9,178 nt of DNA from JAVDCA01 sp035764045. GTDB taxonomy: Bacteria; Pseudomonadota; Alphaproteobacteria; Rhizobiales; Xanthobacteraceae. The translations under genes and the position numbers were made by a program. This document shows, piece by piece, positions 1-6,871 of this stretch. Position 1 is the first letter of the stretch, and each line of letters starts with the position of its first letter. Under the pieces are notes generated by a model that ran no database searches, had not been told where the DNA came from, and was given only the letters and a program-made list of their open reading frames with translations. Location: assembly GCA_035764045.1 (NCBI GenBank), contig DASTZX010000431.1, forward strand, positions 1-9,178. The letters are read 5' to 3'.

Positions 1-1426
1 GCTGCGGCTCTCGCGCCACATGCTGGTGGTCGAGACCGTCGAGAATCCCGCCAACCAGATCGGCCTGGAAGACGCCCGGCGGCACAATCCGGCGGCGCAG
101 ATCGGCGACGTCATCGCCGACACGCTGCCGCCGCTCGAGTACGGGCGGATCGCCGCGCAGTCGGCCAAGCAGGTGATCGTGCAGAAGGTGCGCGAGGCCG
201 AGCGCGACCGCCAGTATCAGGAGTACAAGGATCGCATCGGCGACATCGTCAACGGCATCGTCAAGCGGGTCGAGTACGGCAACGTGGTGGTCGATCTCGG
301 CCGCGGCGAGGCGATCGTGCGGCGCGACGAGATGCTGCCGCGCGAGCAGTTCCGCAACGGCGATCGCATCCGCGCCTACATCTACGACGTGCGCCGTGAG
401 CCGCGCGGGCCGCAGATTTTCCTGTCGCGCACGCATCCGCAGTTCATGGCGAAGCTGTTCGCCCAGGAGGTGCCGGAGATCTACGACGGCATCGTCGAGG
501 TGAAGGCGGTGGCGCGCGATCCCGGCTCGCGCGCCAAGATCGCGGTGATCTCGCGCGATTCCTCGGTCGACCCGGTCGGCGCCTGCGTCGGCATGCGCGG
601 CTCGCGCGTGCAGGCGGTCGTCAACGAGCTGCAGGGCGAGAAGATCGACATCATCCCGTGGTCGCCCGACATCGCGACCTTCGTGGTCAACGCGCTGGCG
701 CCCGCCGAGGTCGCCAAGGTGGTGCTCGACGAGGACAAGGAGCGCATCGCCGTGGTGGTCCCCGACCAGCAGCTCTCGCTGGCGATCGGCCGGCGCGGGC
801 AGAACGTGCGCCTCGCCTCGCAGCTCACCGGCTGGGACATCGACATCCTCACCGAGCAGGAGGAATCGGAACGCCGGCAGGCCGAGTTCGAGAAGCGCAC
901 GAGGATGTTCATGGAATCCCTCAACGTCGACGAGGTGGTCGGCCAGTTGCTCGCCTCCGAAGGGTTCACCTCGGTCGAGGAGCTCGCCGCCGTGGAGACG
1001 AAGGAGATCGCCTCAATCGAGGGCTTCGACGAGGATACGGCGACCGAGCTGCAGTCGCGCGCGCGCGACTATCTGGGCCAGATCGAGGCCGAGCTCGACG
1101 ACAAGCGCAAGGCGCTCGGCGTCGCCGATGACCTCAAGGAGGTGCCCGGCGTGACCACCCGCATGCTGGTCGCGCTCGGCGAGAACGAGATCAAGACGGT
1201 CGAGGACCTGGCCGGCTGCGCGACCGATGACCTCGCCGGCTGGAGCGAGCGCAAGGACGGCGAAACGACCCATCACGCCGGGTTCCTCGACGGGTTCGAT
1301 CTGACCCGCGAGGAGTGCGAAGCGCTCATCATGCAGGCGCGCGTCAAGGCCGGATGGATCACCGAGGCCGACCTCGCGCCGGCGCCGGCCGAGGAAGCCG
1401 AGGCCGAAGCGCCCGCGGCCGAATAG
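1..1426 (+). CDS. nusA: Transcription termination/antitermination factor NusA (5' end missing)
   Basis: NusA binds elongating RNA polymerase and nascent RNA in the cytoplasm and modulates pausing, termination and antitermination. The frame is open from base 2, before the first ATG at 20, and the first visible residues match the end of a NusA N-terminal domain. The window therefore cuts the gene, and about 60 codons are missing. Visible parts in order are: the rest of the N-terminal polymerase-binding domain; an S1 domain (about bases 239-433); KH1 with its GMRG loop near 590-601; KH2 with IGRRGQNVRLASQ near 785-825; and two C-terminal helix-hairpin-helix acidic repeats (about 914-1075 and 1130-1360). 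The second repeat carries the ERKDGET...GFLDGF insertion that I associate with alphaproteobacterial NusA. The tail is Ala/Glu/Pro-rich. The stop is TAG at 1424. The next gene starts 5 bases later, consistent with the nusA-infB operon. Identification is very secure; the start lies outside the window. Confidence 0.97.
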   Translation, partial: LRLSRHMLVVETVENPANQIGLEDARRHNPAAQIGDVIADTLPPLEYGRIAAQSAKQVIVQKVREAERDRQYQEYKDRIGDIVNGIVKRVEYGNVVVDLGRGEAIVRRDEMLPREQFRNGDRIRAYIYDVRREPRGPQIFLSRTHPQFMAKLFAQEVPEIYDGIVEVKAVARDPGSRAKIAVISRDSSVDPVGACVGMRGSRVQAVVNELQGEKIDIIPWSPDIATFVVNALAPAEVAKVVLDEDKERIAVVVPDQQLSLAIGRRGQNVRLASQLTGWDIDILTEQEESERRQAEFEKRTRMFMESLNVDEVVGQLLASEGFTSVEELAAVETKEIASIEGFDEDTATELQSRARDYLGQIEAELDDKRKALGVADDLKEVPGVTTRMLVALGENEIKTVEDLAGCATDDLAGWSERKDGETTHHAGFLDGFDLTREECEALIMQARVKAGWITEADLAPAPAEEAEAEAPAAE

Positions 1427-1431
1427 GACTG

Positions 1432-2148
1432 ATGATGCTCGCGCAACACGACCACGCCGAGACCGACCGCGGGTTGCGCCATGCGCCGCCTGCGACCGCC
1501 CGGCTGTGCGTCGTCACGCGCGAGGTGAAGCCGCAGGAGGAGATGATCCGGTTCGTGCTCGGGCCGGACGGCGCCGTGGTGCCCGATCTCAAGCGCAAGC
1601 TGCCGGGCCGGGGCGTCTGGCTCACGGCCCGGCGGGATATCGTGGCGCAGGCGGCGCGACGTGGCGCATTCGCGCGTGCGTTCCGCCGCGAGGTCAAGGT
1701 CGCGCCCGAGCTGGTCCGCCAGGTCGAGGAGCTGATGGAACACGCGCTGCTCGATGCGCTGGCGATCGCCCGGAAGGCCGGTCAGGTGGTTACGGGCTAC
1801 ACCAAGGTCTCGGCAGCGGCGGAGCTGGGCGCCGCCACGGCGTTCCTGCAGGCGTCCGATGCGGCCGCCGAGGGGGTCCGCCAGATGGCGGCTGCCATCC
1901 GCCGCGGATACGGGGAAACTGCCGGAAACCTGGTGGTTATCGACGCATTTACGTCGGCGCAATTGGATTTGGCACTTGCCCGACCAAATATGGTACATGC
2001 TGCCCTGCTCGCCGGCCGCGCCAGCGAGACGGTGCTGGCGCGCTGGCGGACTCTCGCGCGTTATAGGATGGACGAGCCGGGCAGCACGGACACGATTCGA
2101 ACATCGCACAAGGCTCCCAGATCGGATCTGGAATCGGGAACGGAATGA
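1432..2148 (+). CDS. YlxR (DUF448)-L7Ae-like fused RNA-binding protein
   Basis: This is a two-domain protein of 238 residues. Residues ~24-95 are a YlxR/DUF448 domain: RLCVVTREVKP near the start, then KRKLPGRGVWLTARRD at ~54-69. Residues ~103-208 resemble the L7Ae/YlxQ RNA-binding fold: LLDALAIARKAGQVVTGYTKV, then VVIDAFTSAQLD and a hydrophobic VHAALLAG strand. In Firmicutes YlxR (RnpM, reported to modulate RNase P) and YlxQ are separate genes between nusA and infB; here they are one chain in the same position. An RNA-binding role is inferred from the folds; the RNA target is unknown. ATG codons at 1432 and 1435 are both possible. An AGGA at 1425-1428 is better spaced for 1435 (6 bases) than for 1432 (3 bases). 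The frame also runs upstream to an ATG at 1315, but that part overlaps nusA and is not conserved-looking. The last ~26 residues are polar and match no domain. The stop TGA (2146-2148) overlaps the infB ATG. Confidence 0.9.
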   Translation: MMLAQHDHAETDRGLRHAPPATARLCVVTREVKPQEEMIRFVLGPDGAVVPDLKRKLPGRGVWLTARRDIVAQAARRGAFARAFRREVKVAPELVRQVEELMEHALLDALAIARKAGQVVTGYTKVSAAAELGAATAFLQASDAAAEGVRQMAAAIRRGYGETAGNLVVIDAFTSAQLDLALARPNMVHAALLAGRASETVLARWRTLARYRMDEPGSTDTIRTSHKAPRSDLESGTE

Positions 2149-4781
2149 CGGAAACCAAACACCCCGGCGAGAAATTGACGGTCAGCTCCGGCAAGGGGAC
2201 GCTGTCGCTCAAGCGCCCCGGCGTCGAACAAGGCGTCGTCAAGCAAAGTTTCAGCCATGGCCGCACCAAGGCGGTCGTGGTCGAGAAGGTCAAGAGTCGC
2301 CGTGGCGACGCCAAGGCAGACGCGGCACCCCCTGCGGCGCCGGCCCCGGCGAGCGCGGGGACCCCGGCGCGACGCGGCGGCGTGGTGGCGCGGGGCGCAG
2401 CGGCGCCCTCGACCGCCCCGGGCGCGAAGCCGCCGGGCGGCGTCGTGCTGCGCCGGCTCACCGATGAGGAACTGACCGCCCGTGATCGCGCGCTGGAGAG
2501 CGCCAAGGTCCGCGAGGCCGAGGAACGCCGCATCGCCGAGCAGGATCGACGGGTTCGCGAGGCGCGCGAGAGCACCGAGCGCACCGAGCGCGAGGCTGCC
2601 ACCGCGCGCCAGCGCGAGGAAGATGAGCGCCGCCGCCAGGAGCAGCAGGCCAAGCTCAAAGGCGAACAGACGGCGAAAAAGCGGTTCGGCGGCGAGGACG
2701 AGACGAAGCCCGCTACCCCCGCGGCCGCACGGGCCAAGACGACGCCCGGGCGTCCGCTCAGCCTGCGCAACGTGGTTCCCGAGACCGAGGAGGACGAGGG
2801 TCCGCGCACCAGCCGCCCGGGCCGCCCGGGCGCCCCACGTCCGGCTCCCGCACCGCGCCCCCCCGCGCGCCCCGGCGCCGAGAAACGCCGCGGCCGGCTC
2901 ACGGTCGTGACCGCGCTCGACGCGGGCGAAGTGCGCGAGCGTTCGGTCGCATCGTTCCGCCGTCGGACACAGCGACGGCTCAAGGGCGCCGCCGGCAACG
3001 AGAGCAAGGAAAAGCTGGTGCGTGAAGTCACCATCCCGGAGGCGATCACCATTCAGGAGCTCGCCAACCGCATGGCCGAGCGCGCCGTGGACGTCATCCG
3101 CATGCTGATGAAGCAGGGCCAGATGGTGAAGATCACCGACGTCATCGACGCCGACACTGCCCAGCTGATCGCCGAGGAGCTCGGTCACACCGTCAAGCGC
3201 GTCGCCGCCTCGGACGTCGAGGAAGGCCTGTTCGACGTCGCCGACGATCCGGCCGACCTGCTGCCGCGTCCGCCCGTGGTGACCATCATGGGCCATGTCG
3301 ACCACGGCAAGACCTCGCTGCTCGACGCCATCCGCAGCACGAACGTCACGGCCGGCGAGGCCGGCGGCATCACCCAGCACATCGGCGCCTATCAGGTGAG
3401 GGCGCCCTCGGGCGCCGAGATCACCTTCATCGACACGCCGGGCCATGCCGCGTTCACCGCCATGCGCGCGCGCGGCGCGAAGGTGACCGACATCGTGGTT
3501 CTGGTCGTCGCGGCCGACGACGGCGTGATGCCGCAGACCGCCGAGGCGATCCAGCACGCGAAGGCCGCCAAGGTCCCGATGATCGTGGCCATCAACAAGA
3601 TCGACAAGCCGGACGCCAATCCGCAGCGCGTGCGCACCGAGCTCCTGCAGCACGAAGTGCAGGTGGAATCGCTCGGCGGCGACGTGCTCGACGTCGAGGT
3701 CTCGGCCACCAAGAAGCTCAACCTCGACAGGCTGCTGGAGACGATCGGGCTGCAGGCCGAAATCCTCGACCTCAAGGCCAATCCATATCGCCCGGCCGAA
3801 GGCACCGTGATCGAGGCGAAGCTCGACCGCGGCCGCGGCCCGGTCGCGACCGTGCTGATCCAGCGCGGCACGCTGCATGTGGGCGACATCGTGGTGGCCG
3901 GCGCCGAATGGGGCCGCGTGCGCGCGCTGGTCTCCGACACCGGCGAGTCGATCGAGCTGGCGGGGCCGTCGGTCCCGGTCGAGGTGCTCGGCTTCAACGG
4001 CACGCCGGAGGCGGGCGACCGTCTCGCGGTGGTCGAGGACGAGGCCCGCGCCCGCGAGGTCACCGATTATCGTGCGCGCGAGCGGCGCGAGAAGCAGGCG
4101 GCGCGCGCCAGCCACATGCGCGGCTCGCTCGAGCAGATGATGACCCAGCTCAAGACCGCGCAGGGACGCAAGGAATTCCCGCTGGTGGTCAAGGGCGACG
4201 TGCAGGGATCGGTCGAAGCGATCATCGGCGCGCTGGACAAGCTCGGCACGGCCGAGGTGGTGGCGCGCGTGCTCTATGCGGGCGTCGGCGGCATCACCGA
4301 ATCGGACGTGACGCTGGCCACCGCTTCGGGCGCGGCGATCATCGGCTTCAACGTGCGCGCCCACAAGGAAGCGCGCGAGGCGGCCGAGCGCGCCGGAATC
4401 GAGATCCGCTACTACAACATCATCTACAATCTCGTCGACGACGTGAAGAAGGCGATGTCCGGCCTGCTCGCGCCGACGCTGCGCGAGACCATGCTCGGCA
4501 ATGCGCTGATCCTCGAGGTGTTCAACATCTCGAAGGTCGGCAAGGTCGCGGGCTGCCGCGTCACCGACGGGACGGTGGAGCGGGGCGCCAATGTGCGCCT
4601 CATCCGCGACAACGTCGTCATCCACGAAGGCAAGCTCTCGCAGCTCAAGCGCTTCAAGGACGATGCCCGGGAGGTCACCGCCGGCCAGGAATGCGGCATG
4701 GCCTTCGAGAGCTACCAGGACATGCGAGCGGGCGACGTCATCGAGTGCTACCGGGTGGAGCAGATCCAACGCTCGCTTTGA
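2145..4781 (+). CDS. infB: Translation initiation factor IF-2
   Basis: IF2 is the GTPase that brings fMet-tRNA to the 30S subunit and promotes 50S joining. The 878-residue length is normal (E. coli 890). Residues 1-290 form the variable N-terminal region: a basic start (QSFSHGR), Ala/Pro-rich linkers, and a highly charged probable coiled coil at ~105-173 beginning LTDEELTARD, which resembles the IF2-associated region. The conserved IF2_N domain is ~293-350. The GTPase domain shows G1 GHVDHGKT (383-390), G2 GITQHIG (408-414), G3 DTPGH (430-434), G4 NKID (484-487) and G5 SAT (520-522), so all nucleotide-binding motifs are intact. Beta-barrel domain II starts near 546, domain III has KGDVQGSVEAI near 683-692, and the fMet-tRNA-binding domain IV starts near 786 (NALILEVFNISKVGKVAG). 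The ATG at 2145 has GGGA 5 bases upstream and overlaps the preceding stop by 4 bases, suggesting translational coupling. The N-terminal low-complexity region is GC-rich, and long open frames opposite it are shadows. Confidence 0.98.
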   Translation: MTETKHPGEKLTVSSGKGTLSLKRPGVEQGVVKQSFSHGRTKAVVVEKVKSRRGDAKADAAPPAAPAPASAGTPARRGGVVARGAAAPSTAPGAKPPGGVVLRRLTDEELTARDRALESAKVREAEERRIAEQDRRVREARESTERTEREAATARQREEDERRRQEQQAKLKGEQTAKKRFGGEDETKPATPAAARAKTTPGRPLSLRNVVPETEEDEGPRTSRPGRPGAPRPAPAPRPPARPGAEKRRGRLTVVTALDAGEVRERSVASFRRRTQRRLKGAAGNESKEKLVREVTIPEAITIQELANRMAERAVDVIRMLMKQGQMVKITDVIDADTAQLIAEELGHTVKRVAASDVEEGLFDVADDPADLLPRPPVVTIMGHVDHGKTSLLDAIRSTNVTAGEAGGITQHIGAYQVRAPSGAEITFIDTPGHAAFTAMRARGAKVTDIVVLVVAADDGVMPQTAEAIQHAKAAKVPMIVAINKIDKPDANPQRVRTELLQHEVQVESLGGDVLDVEVSATKKLNLDRLLETIGLQAEILDLKANPYRPAEGTVIEAKLDRGRGPVATVLIQRGTLHVGDIVVAGAEWGRVRALVSDTGESIELAGPSVPVEVLGFNGTPEAGDRLAVVEDEARAREVTDYRARERREKQAARASHMRGSLEQMMTQLKTAQGRKEFPLVVKGDVQGSVEAIIGALDKLGTAEVVARVLYAGVGGITESDVTLATASGAAIIGFNVRAHKEAREAAERAGIEIRYYNIIYNLVDDVKKAMSGLLAPTLRETMLGNALILEVFNISKVGKVAGCRVTDGTVERGANVRLIRDNVVIHEGKLSQLKRFKDDAREVTAGQECGMAFESYQDMRAGDVIECYRVEQIQRSL

Positions 4782-4841
4782 GTCCGAAACTCAGGCCGGC
4801 GCGGGGACCCACACGGAACTATTGGAAAACAAACATCGATT

Positions 4842-4920
4842 CGTAGGGTGGGCAAAGGCGCAAAGCGCCGTGCCCACGCGAGCTTCAGCGGTGGGCACGC
4901 TTCGCTTTGCCCACCCTACG
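4842..4920. repeat. REPIN-like imperfect palindrome (two inverted REP units)
   Basis: This 79-bp inverted repeat fills half of the infB-rbfA gap. The outer arms 4842-4857 and 4905-4920 are 16-bp perfect complements, and the inner arms 4869-4877 and 4891-4899 add 9 bp around a 13-base loop. Each half can also fold alone. The left half pairs GTGGGCA (4848-4854) with TGCCCAC (4871-4877), with an inner GGCGC/GCGCC stem (4857-4861/4865-4869). The right half pairs GTGGGCA (4891-4897) with TGCCCAC (4908-4914). Each half has GTAG on its outer side (4843-4846; CTAC at 4916-4919), the arrangement of REP units recognised by RAYT-type transposases. No T-run follows, so it is not an intrinsic terminator. 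From memory, very similar GTAGGGTGGGCAAAG sequences are abundant between genes in Bradyrhizobium and relatives; copy number in this genome cannot be seen here. Confidence 0.85.
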
Positions 4921-4921
4921 C

Positions 4922-4925
4922 AGGA
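4922..4925 (+). promoter_or_regulatory. rbfA ribosome-binding site
   Basis: AGGA lies 8 bases before the ATG at 4934 and begins two bases after the palindrome ends at 4920. It supports 4934 as the rbfA start over the in-frame TTG at 4907, which lies inside the repeat. Confidence 0.65.
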
Positions 4926-4933
4926 CAACATCA

Positions 4934-5347
4934 ATGGCTCGCGACCACCATCGCGCCCCCGCCTCCGGCCCATCCCAGCGCGCGCTGCGCGCCGGCGAGG
5001 TGATCCGGCATGCGATTGCGGACATCCTCTCGCGCGGCGAGGTGCACGATCCGGTGATCGAGGGCCACATGATCACCGTGCCCGAGGTGCGCATGAGCCC
5101 CGATCTCAAGCTCGCCACCATCTACGTGATGCCGCTGGGCGGCCGGGACGAGCAGGCGGTGCTCGACGCGCTCGAGCGCAACAAGCGGTTTCTGCGCGGC
5201 GAGATCGCGCACCGGGTGAACCTGAAATTCGCGCCCGATATCCGCTTCCGGCTCGACGAGCGCTTCGACGAGGCCGAGCGCGTGGAGAAGCTGTTGCGCA
5301 CCCCGCAGGTGAAGCGCGACCTCGAGGGCGCCGACGACGATGAATGA
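4934..5347 (+). CDS. rbfA: 30S ribosome-binding factor RbfA
   Basis: RbfA is a small cytoplasmic protein with a type II KH-like fold. It binds free 30S subunits and is needed for late 16S rRNA maturation and cold adaptation. The product is 137 residues, normal for alphaproteobacteria. Recognisable blocks are QRALRAGEVIRHAIADIL (15-32), the highly conserved ITVPEVRMSPDLKLATIYVMPLGG (47-70), LERNKRFLRGEIAHRVNLKFAPDIRF (80-105) and the acidic helix DERFDEAERVEKLL (108-121). The tail is acidic. The frame runs upstream through the palindromic repeat to a TTG at 4907, but that segment is repeat-derived, and the ATG at 4934 has its own AGGA. The gene sits between infB and truB, the usual place, and its last 8 bases overlap truB. 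Confidence 0.96.
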   Translation: MARDHHRAPASGPSQRALRAGEVIRHAIADILSRGEVHDPVIEGHMITVPEVRMSPDLKLATIYVMPLGGRDEQAVLDALERNKRFLRGEIAHRVNLKFAPDIRFRLDERFDEAERVEKLLRTPQVKRDLEGADDDE

Positions 5348-6398
5348 TCCGAAGCCGACCCTGCCCTCGCCGCTGCCTTTGGCGAGCGAGGCCGACCCCC
5401 TCCCCGACTCCGCCCCGCGAGCGGCCCAGGGAGGCAAGCAGCAGAAGCGCGAGAAATTCGACGTGCACGGCTGGCTGGTGCTCGACAAGCCCGTCGGCAT
5501 GACCTCGACCCATGCGGTATCGGTGATCAAGCGGCTGTTTCGGGCCAAGCGCGCCGGGCATGCCGGGACGCTGGATCCCCTCGCCTCCGGCTGCCTGCCG
5601 ATCGCCCTCGGGGAGGCGACGAAGACGGTGCCCTTCGTGATGGAGGGGCAGAAGACCTACCTGTTTACGGTTCGCTGGGGCGAGGAGCGCGATACCGACG
5701 ATGCGGAGGGCCGTGTGGTCGCGACCAGCGATCAGCGGCCGACGCCGGAGGCCGTCCGGGAGGTCCTGCCGCAGTTCATCGGCACCGTCGCCCAGGTGCC
5801 CCCGCAGTTCTCCGCCATCAAGATCGCCGGCGAGCGGGCCTATGACATCGCGCGCGACGGCGAGGAGGTCCCGCTCGAGGCCCGGCCGGTCGAGATCGCG
5901 CGCCTGGAGGCGCTCGAGACCCCCGACCCGGACCACACGGTATTCGCCGCCCAATGCGGCAAGGGAACCTATGTGCGGGCGCTGGCGCGGGACATCGGGC
6001 GGCTCCTGGGCTGCCGCGGGCACGTGTCGGCCCTGCGCCGGACCGCTGTCGGGCCGTTTACCGAAACCGACATGATCACCCTGGAAAACCTCGAACCTTT
6101 GTGCCATAGAGCCGCTGCCGGCGAGGCAAGCCTCGCCGACGTGCTCATGCCCGTTGCGACCGCGCTGGACGACATCCCGGCGCTGGCCGTCAGCCGGGCG
6201 GATGCGGCGAAGCTCCAGCGGGGCCAAGCCGTCCTGATGCGCGGACGGGACGCGCCCGTGTTCAGCGGAACGCTATACGTCACGGCATCGGGCCAACTCA
6301 TCGCCCTTGCCGAAGCGGACGGCGGTGAAATCGTCCCCAAGCGCGTGTTCAACCTGGCCGGACTGCATGGCAGAGCCGGCCGCCAGGAAGGTGTTTGA
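5340..6398 (+). CDS. truB: tRNA pseudouridine(55) synthase TruB
   Basis: TruB isomerises uridine 55 in the T-loop of tRNAs to pseudouridine and acts as a tRNA chaperone. The 352-residue product has the family start GWLVLDKPVGMTST (45-58), then the catalytic block AGHAGTLDPLASG with the nucleophile Asp79. It also has GEATKTVPFVM, TGTVAQ-like and PPQFSAIKIAGERAYDIARDGE blocks, and GTYVRALARDIGRLLGCRGHVSALRRTAVGPF. A C-terminal domain begins around LDDIPALAVSRADAAKLQRGQ. Residues 1-36 form a Pro/Ala-rich, probably disordered extension before KREKFDVHGW. The basic KREKFDVHGW block looks conserved in relatives, so the upstream ATG is preferred over a start at GTG 5463 or ATG 5499. The ATG at 5340 lies within the end of rbfA (8-base overlap), with GAGGG 11 bases upstream, so translation is probably coupled to rbfA. 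The stop TGA is at 6396-6398. Confidence 0.96.
   Translation: MNDPKPTLPSPLPLASEADPLPDSAPRAAQGGKQQKREKFDVHGWLVLDKPVGMTSTHAVSVIKRLFRAKRAGHAGTLDPLASGCLPIALGEATKTVPFVMEGQKTYLFTVRWGEERDTDDAEGRVVATSDQRPTPEAVREVLPQFIGTVAQVPPQFSAIKIAGERAYDIARDGEEVPLEARPVEIARLEALETPDPDHTVFAAQCGKGTYVRALARDIGRLLGCRGHVSALRRTAVGPFTETDMITLENLEPLCHRAAAGEASLADVLMPVATALDDIPALAVSRADAAKLQRGQAVLMRGRDAPVFSGTLYVTASGQLIALAEADGGEIVPKRVFNLAGLHGRAGRQEGV
6385..6391 (+). promoter_or_regulatory. Strong ribosome-binding site of rpsO
   Basis: AGGAAGG lies inside the last codons of truB, 9 bases before the rpsO ATG at 6401. It is the best Shine-Dalgarno match in the window. It decides between ATG 6401 and the in-frame TTG at 6395, which would add only two residues. 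Confidence 0.75.
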
Positions 6399-6400
6399 CG

Positions 6401-6670
6401 ATGTCGGTTACAGCCGAACGCAAGGCGCAGGTCATCAGGACCCATGCCAAGAAGCCGGGCGACACGGGGTCGCCCGAGGTGCAGGTCGCGATCCTGTCCG
6501 AGCGGATCAACAATCTCACCGAGCATTTCAAGACTCACGTGAAGGACAACCATTCGCGGCGGGGCTTGCTCAAGCTCGTGTCGCAGCGTCGCCAGCTGCT
6601 CGATTATCTCAAGCGTGCCGACGAAGGCGGCTACAAGAGATTGATCGAGAAGCTGGGGATTCGCCGCTGA
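6401..6670 (+). CDS. rpsO: 30S ribosomal protein S15
   Basis: S15 is a primary 16S rRNA-binding protein of the 30S platform; it binds at the junction of helices 20-22 and contributes to a bridge with the 50S subunit. The product is 89 residues, identical in length to E. coli S15. The family blocks are all visible: DTGSPEVQVAILSERINNLTEHF (21-43), KDNHSRRGLLKLVSQRRQLLDYL (48-70) and the C-terminal YKRLIEKLGIRR. It starts 2 bases after the truB stop and is followed by a 255-base gap rich in hairpins before pnp, an arrangement shared with enterobacteria. S15 autoregulates its own mRNA in several bacteria; I see no defined pseudoknot here because the leader lies within truB. Confidence 0.98.
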   Translation: MSVTAERKAQVIRTHAKKPGDTGSPEVQVAILSERINNLTEHFKTHVKDNHSRRGLLKLVSQRRQLLDYLKRADEGGYKRLIEKLGIRR

Positions 6671-6679
6671 CGTCCAGTT

Positions 6680-6700
6680 GCGCGGGGCTTTGCCCCGCGC
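6680..6700 (+). promoter_or_regulatory. Perfect GC hairpin after rpsO (possible attenuator or processing site)
   Basis: Nine perfect base pairs, GCGCGGGGC (6680-6688) with GCCCCGCGC (6692-6700), close a TTT loop nine bases after the rpsO stop. The sequence that follows (TCGCGTTTCG) has no proper T-run, so full intrinsic termination is unlikely. Partial termination, protection of the rpsO 3' end or RNase processing are the likely roles, by analogy with the E. coli rpsO-pnp gap. The fold is seen in sequence; the role is inferred. Confidence 0.6.
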
Positions 6701-6708
6701 TCGCGTTT

Positions 6709-6738
6709 CGGCGGATAGCGTCACCATCGCATCCGCCG
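6709..6738 (+). promoter_or_regulatory. Second hairpin in the rpsO-pnp gap
   Basis: CGGCGGAT (6709-6716) pairs with ATCCGCCG (6731-6738). After a bulged A at 6717 the stem continues with GCG (6718-6720) and CGC (6728-6730), leaving a 7-base loop. It is stacked eight bases after the first hairpin. A weaker third stem, GCCCGGC 6745-6751 with GCCGGGC 6773-6779, follows. Together they make the upstream part of the pnp leader highly structured, as expected for a processed or double-strand-cleaved leader. No cleavage site can be assigned from sequence. Confidence 0.5.
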
Positions 6739-6871
6739 CTCAAGGCCCGGCCGCAAGATGCTGCCGGGGCATGCCGGGCTCATTGGGAGCTCCGGTCACA
6801 CAAGGCTCGAAGGCCATGGCAGGATCGCCGGATGCTGTTTGGGGACGCGCCCGCAGCCTCTCGCCGTCTTG

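Noticed and set aside
1315..1431. Upstream extension of the YlxR frame into nusA
   Set aside because: The extra 39 residues overlap conserved nusA coding sequence and are Arg/Gly-rich frame-shift shadow; the domain begins only after 1432.
1963..1991. Promoter-like TTGGAT - 17 bases - AAATAT inside the YlxR gene
   Set aside because: The -10 matches consensus at only three of six positions and the site is inside a coding region; the local AT-richness alone does not support a promoter call.
2061..4769. Very long open frame (902 codons) on the minus strand opposite infB
   Set aside because: It is the mirror of a GC-rich codon pattern: infB is an unmistakable intact gene on the other strand, and the antisense product is Arg/His/Asp/Leu-biased with no recognisable domain.
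4842..4920. infB-rbfA palindrome as an intrinsic terminator
   Set aside because: The sequence after the hairpin is CAGGACAACATC with no T-run, and the genes on both sides belong to the same conserved operon.
4907..4933. TTG start for rbfA upstream of the ATG
   Set aside because: It lies inside the repeat arm, adds residues that are repeat-derived, and lacks a ribosome-binding site; ATG 4934 has AGGA at good spacing.
6395..6400. TTG start for rpsO
   Set aside because: It would add two residues before the family's MS start and is poorly placed relative to AGGAAGG (6385-6391).
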